Shown one piece after another: positions 14,001 through 24,439 of a DNA stretch of 64,000 bases. This DNA comes from Viola odorata (lineage: Eukaryota > Streptophyta > Magnoliopsida > Malpighiales > Violaceae). Every line of letters starts with the position of its first letter. Positions within the stretch are counted from its first letter, which is position 1. The notes beneath the pieces were generated by a model. The model was not told where the DNA came from, did no database searches, and saw only the letters and a list, made by a program, of their open reading frames with translations. Location of the stretch: assembly GCA_963691705.1 (NCBI GenBank), contig OY829546.1:2366001-2430000 (forward strand). The letters run 5' to 3'. Made by a program: the position numbers and the translations under genes.

Positions 14001-14616
14001 CTGAAACCATCCAGCGAAAATGAGTTCTCAGCGATCTATGCTGAGCAGGAAAGGCTAATCTTGACTGGGTTACAGGATTGTCTCAACAGGCTCATCACTT
14101 GTGCAAGCATAAAAGGTGAGTTTGTTCATTTCAAAGATCCGTGTGTTTAATTTCCCTTTAATGGTTGAAGTCAAAGCGTGGAAAAGGTTTAGCTGCTTAT
14201 GACTTGCAGCTCTCAAGTTTTACTTTTACCTTATGACAATACCATAAATCACAACTGCTTTTGGGATTGTATTGGCATTGAATCCTGAAATCTCTTAATT
14301 TGTTTATCCAAAAAAATGTTTCTTTATTGCTGAGGATCGTAACTCTGCCTCCTCAAAGCTCAAGATACAATGATGAACAAAATGAAGAGATTTTGGCATT
14401 GGTAAAAGGATCTTTTGTCATATCCAGTCTTCCTCAGTTTGCCATTGAGATTTGACAGATTCTATAATGTAGGCTTAGAAATTCTCGATATGTAGAATTT
14501 AAATCATGTTCCTCTCTGACAATGCAGAGACGATGCGCTCTCCATTGGCCACGAGCAAGACCGGTAACCCACAAGAACCTGCAGAGAGAGAGAGGGACCG
14601 TAAAAACCATAATTGA
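11055..14616 (+). CDS. Tesmin/TSO1-like CXC-domain protein (TCX, LIN54-type)
   Basis: DNA-binding protein of the CPP/TSO1/LIN54 family; animal LIN54 and several plant TCX proteins are the DNA-contacting subunits of DREAM cell-cycle repressor complexes. Exons: 11055-11269, 11439-11546, 11663-11840, 12343-12696, 13057-13160, 13259-13353, 13699-14115 and 14528-14616, summing to 1,560 nt (519 residues plus stop). The first CXC repeat starts at C98 ([16 protein letters not shown]), the second at C183 ([16 protein letters not shown]). The conserved RNPNAFRPK linker lies at about 147-155. All expected cysteines are present. The N-terminus is rich in proline and glutamine; the C-terminal third is polar and charged and ends in a basic tail. 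Gene order (beside the hydrolase and PEX4) suggests the counterpart of Arabidopsis At5g25790, rather than TCX5 or TCX6 proper. An E2F-type site lies upstream. Confidence 0.93.
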
Positions 14617-15320
14617 AACAGGGAATTACAAGAGTTCTTGTGGCAATGATGATGTGAATGCTACCGTCACAGCAGCATCTCTTCTTATTAAGGTTGCGTC
14701 TCTTGTTTAACAAGGAGCTGCAGAACGGAGTATCATAAAACCAATGGAGGGGAAATAGACAGGATATGGTAATATCGTCATGAAATCACCCATTGCAGTA
14801 TTTTCTGTTTTCAACATTGATCTTCCTGCAAAGTGATCAATTCAGAGTAGCTACAGAGCAAAATAGTTGAATATTTGTCCTTGTCCATATTAGCACACTT
14901 ATATAATCCTGCTGTTGTTGATGATGCTGTAGATTGCCTTAGTGTTCTAAAATCATTGCAGGCCATTAAGTAATTTTCTTTATGATTTCCTTTTTAGTTG
15001 TGAACCAGAAGTATCGTAGAGTATATCGGTCACAGTCAAGTAGATTGTACCGGTTACGATCAGGTTAGCTCACTAAAAGATAAAACGTTCCTAGCATGTA
15101 GTTAGTTACTTGCATACACGAATGTGTCGTACCACTCAACCAAAAACAACGCATTGATCCGCTACTGATGTTCCTTTCAAATGCCTAGCATGTGCCGAAG
15201 GATGCATCTTCCTGGCAAGTTCTTCATCTGCTTTACTAACACTAGTTAGTAATTTCTCTACACTTTTCCATATTTGGTTTATTCGTGATTATTTTAAAAA
15301 AAGAATGTAAATGAGTAATC
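14617..15320. other. 3' UTR and spacer after the CXC gene
   Basis: No coding region seen. The first part is probably the 3' UTR of the CXC gene; the rest is AT-rich spacer up to the foldback element's target duplication. Confidence 0.5.
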
Positions 15321-15330
15321 AACATTTCTT
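15321..15330 (+). repeat. Target-site duplication of the 15.3-kb foldback element (left copy)
   Basis: AACATTTCTT, repeated exactly at 16589-16598 on the other side of the element. Confidence 0.85.
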
Positions 15331-16588
15331 GGGTAAAGGTACCCTGGGGTTCCTATGGTTATTATTTTTATTTTAATTGATCCAATTTTTCGATTTCTGT
15401 TCGATTTGGTCCCATGCGTTATTGTTGTTATCCTTTCGGAGTTCCTATCGTCTAAATTGATGTTAATAGACTTTTTTTACCGTCAAGTACAATTATTTTA
15501 TTACTATTTTTGACATCGTCTCAGTTTTATTATTTAATTAATTATAAAATTTAGAAAAAAATATAATTAATTATAAAATTCAGGAAAAAATATAATTAAT
15601 TTAAAAAATTCAGAAAATAATTCAAATTTTTTATTAAAAATTCAGAAAATAAATATAATTAATTAAATAAATTCAGAAAAATAATATTATTAATTAAATA
15701 AACTTAGAAAAATAATGTAATTAATTTATAAAAAATAATGTAATTAATTTAAAAATTCAGAAAATTAATAAAATTAAGTTTTAATTTTATCTCTTATTTC
15801 CTTTATTTTCACTTCTCCTCTTTTCAAAAATATCTCAAAAATAGTTTTATTAATTATTTCAAAAAATAACATAAATTAAGATTTCTTTTTACAGCATAAG
15901 AGAGATGATGAAGAGAGGGCGAGGGTGTTGGGTTTGGTTGGCGATCTGGGCAGTGAAGCGTGGCAGGCGAGATGAGTGCCCATGTAAAGGTAACTCATTT
16001 TTTTGTGTATGGACATGAAATAAAATTAATTACACTGTTTACATTATTTACATTTGACTAGGGAAAGAAAGAAAGAAAAAAAAAGAAGAAAAAAAAGAAA
16101 GAAAGAAATAGAAAGAAGAAAAGAAAAAAGGAGGAGAAGTGAAAATAAATGAAATAAGAGATAATAAAAGAAAAAAAGAAATAATTATATTATTTTTCTG
16201 AATTTTTAAATTAATTACATTATTTTTCTGAATTTTTTAATTAATTATATTTTTTACTGAAATTTTAAATTAATTACATTGCTTTTTATAAATTAATTAT
16301 ATTTTTTTTCTAAATTTTTTAATTAATTATATTTTTTCTGAATTTTTAAATTAATTATATTTTTTTCTGAATTTTTTAATTAATTAAATATTAAAACTGA
16401 CACGATGTCAGAAATAATAATAAAATAATGATAGTTAACGGTAAAAAGTGTCTATTACCGTTAATTTAGACGATAGGGACCCCGGAAGGATAATGACAAT
16501 AACACATGAGATCAAATCGAACAGAAATCAAAAAATGTGATCAACTAAAATAAAAATAATAATTACAGGGACCAGAGTGTTTTTTCCC
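15331..16588. mobile_element. Mutator-like foldback element (non-autonomous), TSD AACATTTCTT
   Basis: A 1,258-bp element with terminal inverted repeats (TIRs) about 200 bp long, found by comparing the left end with the reverse complement of the right end. Both ends begin with GGG, then share blocks such as TTATTTTTATTTTA, GATTTCTGTTCGATTTG and CCTATCGTCTAAATT. The interior is AT-rich and itself self-complementary (many AATTAATTATA-like units), so the whole element can fold into a long hairpin. No transposase ORF is present. Flanking direct repeats at 15321-15330 and 16589-16598 are identical 10-mers. Long TIRs with a 9-11 bp target duplication point to Mutator-like elements. Confidence 0.85.
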
Positions 16589-16598
16589 AACATTTCTT
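16589..16598 (+). repeat. Target-site duplication of the 15.3-kb foldback element (right copy)
   Basis: AACATTTCTT directly after the right TIR, identical to 15321-15330. Confidence 0.85.
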
Positions 16599-16975
16599 AT
16601 CTAAAAAGTCTTGTTTTTTAGCTTTGAATACAAAGTCATAATAAAAATTGTAAAAGAGTTTTGCTTCCTTTCGAGGTCCTCTCTAATCGAGTTCAGAATA
16701 GTCGGTTAGATATGATGCTCTCGACTAAAAAACAAATCTAACGGTTGCTTCCTCATCGACTATTCTATCTTCTGTTACATTCTAGTGAACAGAGAGATGG
16801 ATGTTCCTTCTCTACTCCCCGTGAGAATCGCCATATACAGTCTCCTCATGGCCAAGTTCATTCTTACATCTCCAGCCCAGCTCATCAGGGCCCACCAACT
16901 CGGTCCCACACACGTGGAACCCATCACACATCGCGCGTGCACCTCACACGCCATAACCAACCCGCCAAAACAACA

Positions 16976-16986
16976 AATATATAAAA
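16976..16986 (+). promoter_or_regulatory. TATA box of the alpha/beta hydrolase gene
   Basis: AATATATAAAA, about 45-55 bases upstream of the ATG at 17031. This spacing leaves a short leader and argues that in-frame codons before 17031 are not translated. Confidence 0.6.
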
Positions 16987-17030
16987 CCCAAGCTGTCAAA
17001 GCCAGAAATTTCTTCGTGAAGTCAACAAAA

Positions 17031-19710
17031 ATGGAAGCTGAAGCGACTACCGTCCACGAGCTCCGATCTAACTTCCTTCAAGTCCTACGAAGCCGACGCT
17101 CCGGCGAAGGTTAGACCCAACCAAACCCATTTCTCCATCATGACTAATCATCTATTTTTGTCTCCCCGTTTCATTGTTTGAAATTTGTCTTCTCAGTGGA
17201 GCTAACGGTGGAGGATGCCAAGCCAGTGGCGGATCCGCTGTTTCAGGAGAATCCGAAGCCGACGTTTAGCGAGGCAATGGAATCTTGTCCAAGGAAAGAG
17301 ATGAGTAATTTCAAAGAGTTGTTGAAAGAGGAGAATCTTTACCTAATTACGGAGGCAGGTGAGCAAGGGCGGTTACCGGTTCTGATTTTGAGCTTGAAAG
17401 GAGTTGGCGAAGAGAGAAAGCCTGCTGTTGTTTTCTTGCATAGCACAAACAAGTGCAAAGAGTGGGTTCGGCCTTTGCTTGAGGTAACTACTAACCAAGT
17501 ATCTTGGATAGTTAAATGGATGATGAAAGTTTCTTCTTAGTATAACTTTTATGTGTGGTTAACTAATTGCAAATGCTGAATTGTTTTTGGTATTGTTGTT
17601 TAAATTTAAGGGATATGCTTCACGAGGATATGTAGCGATTGCTATTGATTCTAGATACCATGGTGAACGTGCAAGCAATCTGACAACTTATAGAGATGTG
17701 AGTATCTTTTGGCTTACGATTCATTGCTCTGACCAAATTGGTATGGTAGAAGCAATTTCAGATGTTAGGAATAGGAGCGGAGCATATTAGGATATACTAG
17801 TTTTCTGAGTAATTGCTTTTGAATGTGAGGATTTTTACGTGCTGTTTTCTGTTTGTGTTACTTGGATCCAGGCTCTTGTATCAGCTTGGAAGAATGGAGA
17901 CACAATGCCCTTCATATTTGACACGGTAATTTTATGCCTATTGAGGTTTGATCTTCTACATTCAAAATATAGGAGAGTTGATGAGTTTAGATTTTGACAA
18001 TTCGGTTCCTGCAGCTGAGTTTTCTGTTTTGTTGAGGCTATGAAGGGATGAATAAGTTTGATGTTTGAGTCTGTTAGTTCTCAGTCTACATGGATTCTTG
18101 AGCGGATTACTTAATGTTTGGGTACTGCAGACATGGGACTTGGTAAAACTTGCTGATTACCTTACACAAAGAGAGGATATAGACCCTACAAGGATAGGGA
18201 TTACAGGGGAGTCACTGGGAGGTTAGTTGAGACTCGAGTAAAGTTTTAAGATTAGTTCAAGGTTATACTTTGCTGTCTTGTGCATAACTTGTATGATCAT
18301 TATGCATTGCAGGGATGCATGCATGGTTTGCTGCTTTTGTTGAACCTCGGTATGCAGTGGTTGCCCCTATCATTGGTGTGCAGGTGTGTCTAGTAAAATG
18401 CTAAAACATGGCGATGACCTAGCCAATACTTACTGAGCTGCTAGCTAAATTCTGTCCAATGAAATTGCAGGGATTTCGTTGGGCCATAGACAATGAAAAG
18501 TGGCAAGGTCGAGTTGACAGTATAAAACTTGTATTTCAAGGTGAAGTACTGATTCCCATACTAGTTGTTTCGTTGAGCTCAGAGCTTCTTACTGCTGTGC
18601 CACACCTGTTACAACATTATGTTTCGTTTTGGAATATATATGGCTGTTCCTACTTTGATTGAAATAAGTTTGTCGTTTCAGAAGCACAACAAGATTTAGG
18701 CAAGAGTGCAATTGACAAGGAGGTGGTGGAGAAGGTCAGTCATTTTTTTAACTTTAGGCCTCTGTCCATGTCTTCCTAACTACATAAACTGCTTAGAACT
18801 AGCATGTTGAAGCAAGTGATAACTAGATCCAAACTTCCCGCAGCTACTTTCCATTTTTCTATATTGTGCAACTCAGGTTGGATTTTTTACTTACTGTTTA
18901 ACCTCTTTTTTTACCAGGTCTGGGACAGGATTGCTCCTGGTTTGGCCTCTAGCTTTGATTCCCCATTCACGATACCAGCAATTGCACCACGTCCCCTACT
19001 GATTTTGAATGGTATGGTGTTTCCTTCAGTCTTAGATCTAACTTGCAGTCTCCAACTGAGTAGATTTTCTCAAGTTATAGAGAGATGAAAGCACACAATT
19101 TCCTTAAACGCAATGTTCATGGGTGATATGGATACTCATATGTCAACTTTGCTTACTGTTTATTATTAAAACATCAAAATGACTTGCTGTTTCTGTGACA
19201 ACGTTAGAACACTGCCAAAATCTTAGAGTAGAGGCCTTTTTCCTTCTGTCCAACTTGCTATTATGACTTATTTTCAAAATAATTATTCAATACTTTGTTT
19301 GAAATTTATAGGTGCAGAAGATCCTCGATGCCCACTTGGAGGTTTGGAAGTTCCCAAAGCAGCTGCACTCAAATCGTACGGAGCTAGCACAGACAAGTTT
19401 AAGGTATGAATTTGCATCATGATTGAACTCTTTACGAGATTCCATAAATCCATAGTCCTGCTGTGGTTAGCGTACGGCTTGTAGCCTGTTATAGATGTCT
19501 CAGATCTCTTTACCTTTTTCATTCTAACCCAACAGCATCTTCATTTTCCTTGAAGTTATTTGGATACACTTTATCGTTAATAGAAATGTTCCTTTTGTGA
19601 CGTTCTTTCATCATTTGCAGCTGGTCGCTGAACCTGGAATCGGGCATAAAATGACGCCGTTGATGGTGAGAGAAGCAAGTGATTGGTTCGATAAGTTTTT
19701 AAAGCATTAA
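17031..19710 (+). CDS. Alpha/beta-hydrolase superfamily protein
   Basis: Probable serine hydrolase (esterase, lipase or peptidase-like); substrate unknown. Eleven exons: 17031-17109, 17197-17483, 17611-17697, 17872-17925, 18131-18221, 18313-18383, 18471-18540, 18682-18734, 18918-19011, 19312-19403 and 19621-19710, totalling 1,068 nt (355 residues plus stop). The nucleophile elbow is GESLGG, with Ser at about residue 197. The acid candidate is Asp at about 299 in GAEDPRCP and the catalytic His is about 335 in PGIGHKM, in the usual Ser-Asp-His order. The early HSTNKCKEW segment occupies the oxyanion-loop position. No signal peptide or membrane segment is evident. From memory it resembles Arabidopsis At5g25770, and it lies tail-to-tail with PEX4 as in that species. 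The start follows a TATA box by about 50 bases. Confidence 0.92.
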
Positions 19711-20011
19711 TAATGCTCCGTTTATCATGACTGAATCGTCCAAAAAACTTGTGCGCCACTCAAATGTGCAAAAAAATTAAGGGGCTCGCACGCATTATTT
19801 CTTGAAGAGATGCAAGAATTCTTCAGATTTCTATGAATTATCGAATTTTCTTTCTGCAATTTAACATTTAAGCATTCGGGATGGGAAATGATATGGAGTT
19901 GAGTTCAGAGATGAAACAATTCAAAACATTTAAGTCGATAGCGTCAAAGGTTTTCATGTTATTGGTCACCATACAGAATACAAACCCAACAAATTTAAAA
20001 CCAACTAAAAA
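19711..20011. other. Convergent 3' UTRs of hydrolase and PEX4
   Basis: A 301-bp gap between two convergent stop codons. Nothing but UTR and AT-rich sequence is seen, so the 3' UTRs may overlap. Confidence 0.5.
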
Positions 20012-21693
20012 TCATCCCTTCTTCGGCATGGCTGCAAGCCTAGTATACATCTTTGCCATGGATTGAAAACCTCTAATGTCACCAGAACGTAGAAGATTGC
20101 CTGCACCAGTGTAATAGTTGATTAGGAATGAATGTCACCAAGTAGATGGAACCCTAGATGCTAAAGAAAAGGTTCTACGCTAAACACACGGTAATCTGTT
20201 TATGGAATACTAGGAAAAAGAAAAGGAAAAAACCTATCGATGTCTGACCTTGTAGCTCTTTCCTTTAGATTTGTTCTTAAACGGACATTGTGGCTTCAAT
20301 CACATAACCATGAAGCATCATACACACAACATACAAGCCAAAACTATGCAGCATTGACAAGTCATTAAATTAAGTGTTCATCACTCCAATTCCTTTACTT
20401 TCCACTCTATAAACTATCCTGTTGTAACTCAGACTAACTAGCTCAAGAGGCAGCAATACTAACACCAACAGCAACAAGGACACAACACAACAAGGGAAAA
20501 CCCAAAGGCAGACAGGAAAAAGAGGCAGTCAACATTTTAACAAAGCTTCAGTACACAATTCAATTCAATATGCTTCTTATTTCTCTATTGATGGAAATTT
20601 CGTACTAGGATTCTCGATTTAAGGACAAAGAGATTTCCTTTATCCATCTTCACCTTTCCTCGAAGTAGAATGAGAATGTTAAAACCTAAATGTACTAAAC
20701 CTTGATCTACTGACCTGAATCACAGTTTAGAGGGCTATCTGGTTCTGGGTGAGCCATCAAAGCAATTATTGCCCTACAAACAGACTGAAGCGTCCAAGCT
20801 GGACTCCATGCATTCTTCAAGATATCAAGGCATATCTCTCCCGTCTGCAACATAAAAATATCCATAAACAACATTCAATACTCAACCAACTAGCTATGCT
20901 ACATCATATTCAAAAAGATTTTAACAGCAGTACACAATCTATCTGACACAGCAATAAGTGGATGCTCAAATTTGGAACCCCTTGTTGACAGATAAGGGCT
21001 CAAGCACTGTTAATCATCTCCATCTTCGTTTAACTAAATTGCTAAGTAGGATCTCTTATTGGGTATAATTCTGGTAAAGTTAGACACAATATTACCACTC
21101 TACTCAGATCATCGTACATCAAAATATCTGATCATGAAATAAATCAATAGTTCTCCATAAAGAAGAACCAACCGCACTCACCACATTCACACACAAGACC
21201 CATAATGAAAATTCACACCATGGCTCAAGCCTCAAAGACACCAAATTGTATACCTTAAAGTGCACATTGGGATGGAATATTTTCGTCAAGAACCGGACTT
21301 GCGGAGGCTGTAAAGGATACTGCTCGGGAACCGAAAACACCAACTGGAAAACTCCACCCTCATACGGCGTCTCCGATGGTCCCTGCATCCACCCATAACC
21401 CAAAAACACCAAACAAAGTGAATATCAACCAATCCCCTAAGAAAACCCACAAATTTTCCATCCCAATTACATAAACCCTACAACTCCTACCTTAATAAGA
21501 GCAGTCCATTTAAATATATTGGAATCATCACAAACCAACTGGATATCCGGATCCGCCGTCTTCTCCCTCTGCACCTCCTTGTATTCCTTGAACAACCTCG
21601 CGCGTGACGTCTACAATACCAATATCAAACAAGTTAGAAACAGAAACAGATCTCGCACGTAGAAATTAACACGGAATTTCAAATGCTAACCAT
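20012..21693 (-). CDS. PEX4: PEX4 (UBC21), peroxisomal ubiquitin-conjugating E2 enzyme
   Basis: E2 enzyme that ubiquitinates the import receptor PEX5 at the peroxisome membrane so the receptor can be recycled. Minus-strand exons: 21693-21691 (the ATG only), 21610-21491, 21382-21254, 20844-20715 and 20100-20012; total 471 nt, 156 residues plus stop (Arabidopsis PEX4 is 157). UBC fold motifs are intact: [16 protein letters not shown] at the N-terminus, the HPN motif in FHPNVHF, active-site Cys at about residue 89 in TGEICLDIL, then [12 protein letters not shown] and a MPKKG C-terminus. Identity to Arabidopsis PEX4 is very high by eye. The ATG-only first exon has donor GTTAGC and acceptor TTGTAG and joins in phase 0 to ACG TCA CGC, giving MTSRARLF where Arabidopsis has MQASRARLF. 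A foldback transposon lies about 180 bp upstream of the ATG. Confidence 0.95.
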
Positions 21694-21874
21694 GACAGAG
21701 GTAAATCAGATGGTGATCCTGTAACTGCAAGATTGGAGGACGATGTGTTAGAGCAGTACCAGGAAGTGCTTATCGTAGACATAATTGTAGTTTATAGAGT
21801 TAGGAAGGATCTCTCTTCTCACCTGGTTGAGGTTAGCTGGACAAAACAAAAGGAGGAACGAACCTGTTGATAGA

Positions 21875-23140
21875 TTAATGAAAAATTTGGCACCTGTACT
21901 CGAATTGAATGACTGATTTGGCACCTCTTTTTGTTTTCGTTCTTAAATGGTACCTGTACTCAACATGAATGTCATATTTGGTACCTGCCTCTAACACCGT
22001 CAACGAAGAGCCGTTAACTCGCCTACGTGGCATGCCACATCTAACGACACGTCAGAGATTGCTGACGTGGCATGCCAAGTCATCCAAATTCAAAAAATCA
22101 AAAAAAATGTAAAAAATTCTATAAAAAATAAAAATAAAAATCTAAAAAAATGTAAAAATTCCAAATAAATATTTAATTAATCTAAAAATCCAAAAAAATG
22201 TTAAAATTCCAAACAAATTGTAAAAAATATAAAAATTTTGAAAAAATTCCCAAAAAAATGTAAAAATTCTATAAAGAATTTGAATTAACCTAAAAATAAA
22301 GAAAAAATGTAAAAATTCCAAACAAATATTTAATTAATCTAAAAATTCAAAAAAATGTTAAAACTCCAAAAAAATGTAAAGATTCTAAAAAAAATGTAAA
22401 AAATCCAAAAAAAATGTAAAAATTCTATAAAAATCCAAAAAATGTAAAAATTCTAAATAAATATTTAATTAATCTAAAAATCCAAAAAAAAAAAATCAAT
22501 CCAATTTTTTTGAATTTTTTACAATTTTTTTGAATTTTTAACATTTTTTTGGATTTTTAGATTAATTAAATATTTATTTGGAATTTTTACATTTTTCTGG
22601 ATTTTAATTTTAATTTTTTATATAATTTTTACATTTTTTTTGAGTTTTAACATTTTTTTGAATTTTTAGATTAATTAAATATTGTTTGGAATTTTTACAT
22701 TTTTTCTTTATTTTTAGGTTAATTCAATTTTTTTATAGAATTTTTACATTTTTTTGGGAATTTTTTCAAAATTTTTTGGATTTTTTTTATTTTTTTAGAA
22801 TTTTAACATTTTTTTGGATTTTTAGATTAATTAAATATTTATTTGGAATTTTTGCATTTTTCTGGATTTTAATTTTAATTTTTTATAGAATTTTTAATTT
22901 TTTACATTTTTTTGGATTTTTTGAATTTGGATGACGTGGCATGCCACGTCAGCCATCTCTGACGTGTCGTATGATGTGGCATGCCACGTAGGCGAGTTAA
23001 CGGCTCTTCGTTGACGGTGTTAGAGGCAGGTACCAAATGTGACATTCATGTTGAGTACAGGTACCACTTAAGAGCGAAAACAAGAAGAAGTGTCAAATCA
23101 ATCATTCAATTCGAGTACAGGTGCCAAATTTTTCATTAAC
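21875..23140. mobile_element. Second long-TIR foldback element (Mutator-like), upstream of PEX4
   Basis: About 1.27 kb with inverted repeats of roughly 210 bp. The left arm starts TTAATGAAAAATTTGGCACC and the right arm ends with its reverse complement. Both arms carry the blocks CGAATTGAATGA, ACCGTCAACGAAGAGCCG, GTTAACTCGCCTACGTGG and a TGACGTGGCATGCCA palindrome. The interior (about 22085-22930) is A-rich on the left and mirror-image T-rich on the right, so it pairs with itself. No ORF longer than a low-complexity shadow is present. I could not find a clean target duplication, so the exact ends are uncertain by a few bases. TIR type and size resemble the element at 15331, but the TIR sequences differ. 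Confidence 0.8.
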
Positions 23141-23303
23141 CCATTACTGATACAAGTTTCAACTTTCGACTTTCAAGTTTTATTTCAAGAACTCACTCAA
23201 TACGGTGCGGTTTAAGAGCTCTTGTTGCGTGTTTCGCGACTTAGCATCGCTAAGTTGACCAATTGGCTTTCTCAATCGTCTACTGGTTTATCAGCGGATG
23301 AGA

Positions 23304-23729
23304 AGGGGTGTAAAAAAGTCCTGAGACCCGAAAACTCGGTCCCGGTCTCGGGTTTTTTTGGGCAATCGGGACTCAAATTTTGGTCCCATTTTATTCCAAT
23401 ACCAGTTCCAACCTGAATTATCTCGGGACCGGATTAAAAATAGTCCCGGTCCATTTTCCCTCAATTCCTCACAGTCACTCCACCAAAAATATTTATGCTG
23501 ATCATTTTTGTGCCTTTCATTCCATTATTTATGCTGTTCATTTCATTCATCTTGTGCACTACTTGTAATAATTTTTTAGTCAGAGGATATGCTATTAAAA
23601 TATTTTGCAGATTTTTTTTTTATTTTGAAAAAAAAAACTCGAGACCATTTTTTTTTGAGTCTGGTCCCGGTCTCGGAAATATTTGACGGGTTGAGACCGA
23701 TACCGGTCCCGACCCGAATTGACATCCCT
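23304..23729. mobile_element. hAT-like MITE
   Basis: About 426 bp. The left end AGGGGTGTAAAA and the right end (reverse complement AGGGATGTCAA) match the short TIR type of plant hAT elements. Subterminal regions are GC-rich and repeat CGGTCCCGGTCTCGG-like motifs in both orientations. Flanks GGATGAGA (left) and AAATGAGA (right) agree at 6 of 8 positions, as expected for an aged 8-bp hAT target duplication. No transposase. Confidence 0.65.
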
Positions 23730-24355
23730 AAATGAGATGAGCTCGCACGTAAATATAACTATTATTATATGTGAAATAGTCACTCTACAAATACCAAAAA
23801 ACTTAAATCATATAAAAACTAATTAATCTAAATTGTACTCCGTAAAGATAAATAATTAAATAATATTATAACAAAAAAAATTGAGAAACATAACAAATAA
23901 TATAAAATTAATATGTATTGATTTGAAATAATTAATAAATATTTATTTGTTTGTTTTTAGATTCAATAGTTTAGTAAAGCAATAAAAAAATTAAGATTCA
24001 TTTGTTATTATTATTTTTTTAAAATGGTTGCAATTTTATTCGCAACCGATAGAATGTGTTCTTCCAAAAATCATTTAAAACCTATGATTTATTACTCTTA
24101 AATTATTATCATCCGACAATAAACCTTTTAATAATTTTTTGTTGGATTCAATTCTACAAAATATTTTTTTTTGTTGCAAAAAGGCTTAAATTTTCTATCG
24201 AAAATCTTAACGGAGTTTTTTTGACCATTTTTTTTATTTCTCTTTACAACGAGAAAATAATTAAAAGATTTAGTTGAGAAAATACCTATTTTATTTCCAT
24301 ACTTGCATCGCATGTAAGGCGGTAAGCCATTAATATTTTTGTTTTAGTTTCCTGG
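23730..24355. other. AT-rich spacer before the MET1 promoter
   Basis: No gene or named element recognised; very AT-rich with T- and A-runs. Confidence 0.5.
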
Positions 24356-24363
24356 GCGGGAAA
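24356..24363 (-). promoter_or_regulatory. E2F site upstream of MET1
   Basis: GCGGGAAA, the reverse complement of the consensus E2F box TTTCCCGC, within CTGGGCGGGAAATTAAA. A related TTTTCCCGG lies about 30 bp downstream. MET1 in Arabidopsis is known to be repressed by the retinoblastoma-related/MSI1 pathway that acts through E2F, so an E2F site is expected here. The match is seen; the function is inferred. Confidence 0.55.
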
Positions 24364-24439
24364 TTAAAGCAAATGTGGGTGCGTTTTCCCGGCCAAATCT
24401 TTCTTTTCATTACAAAAATAAAATGAAACCCTAAAAAAT

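Noticed and set aside
16785..17030. Upstream in-frame extension of the hydrolase
   Set aside because: A TATA box at 16976-16986 lies inside it, and the extension has no domain similarity; the ATG at 17031 is preferred.
22686..22934. Phe-rich open frame at 22.7 kb
   Set aside because: Low-complexity T-rich interior of a foldback element, not a gene.
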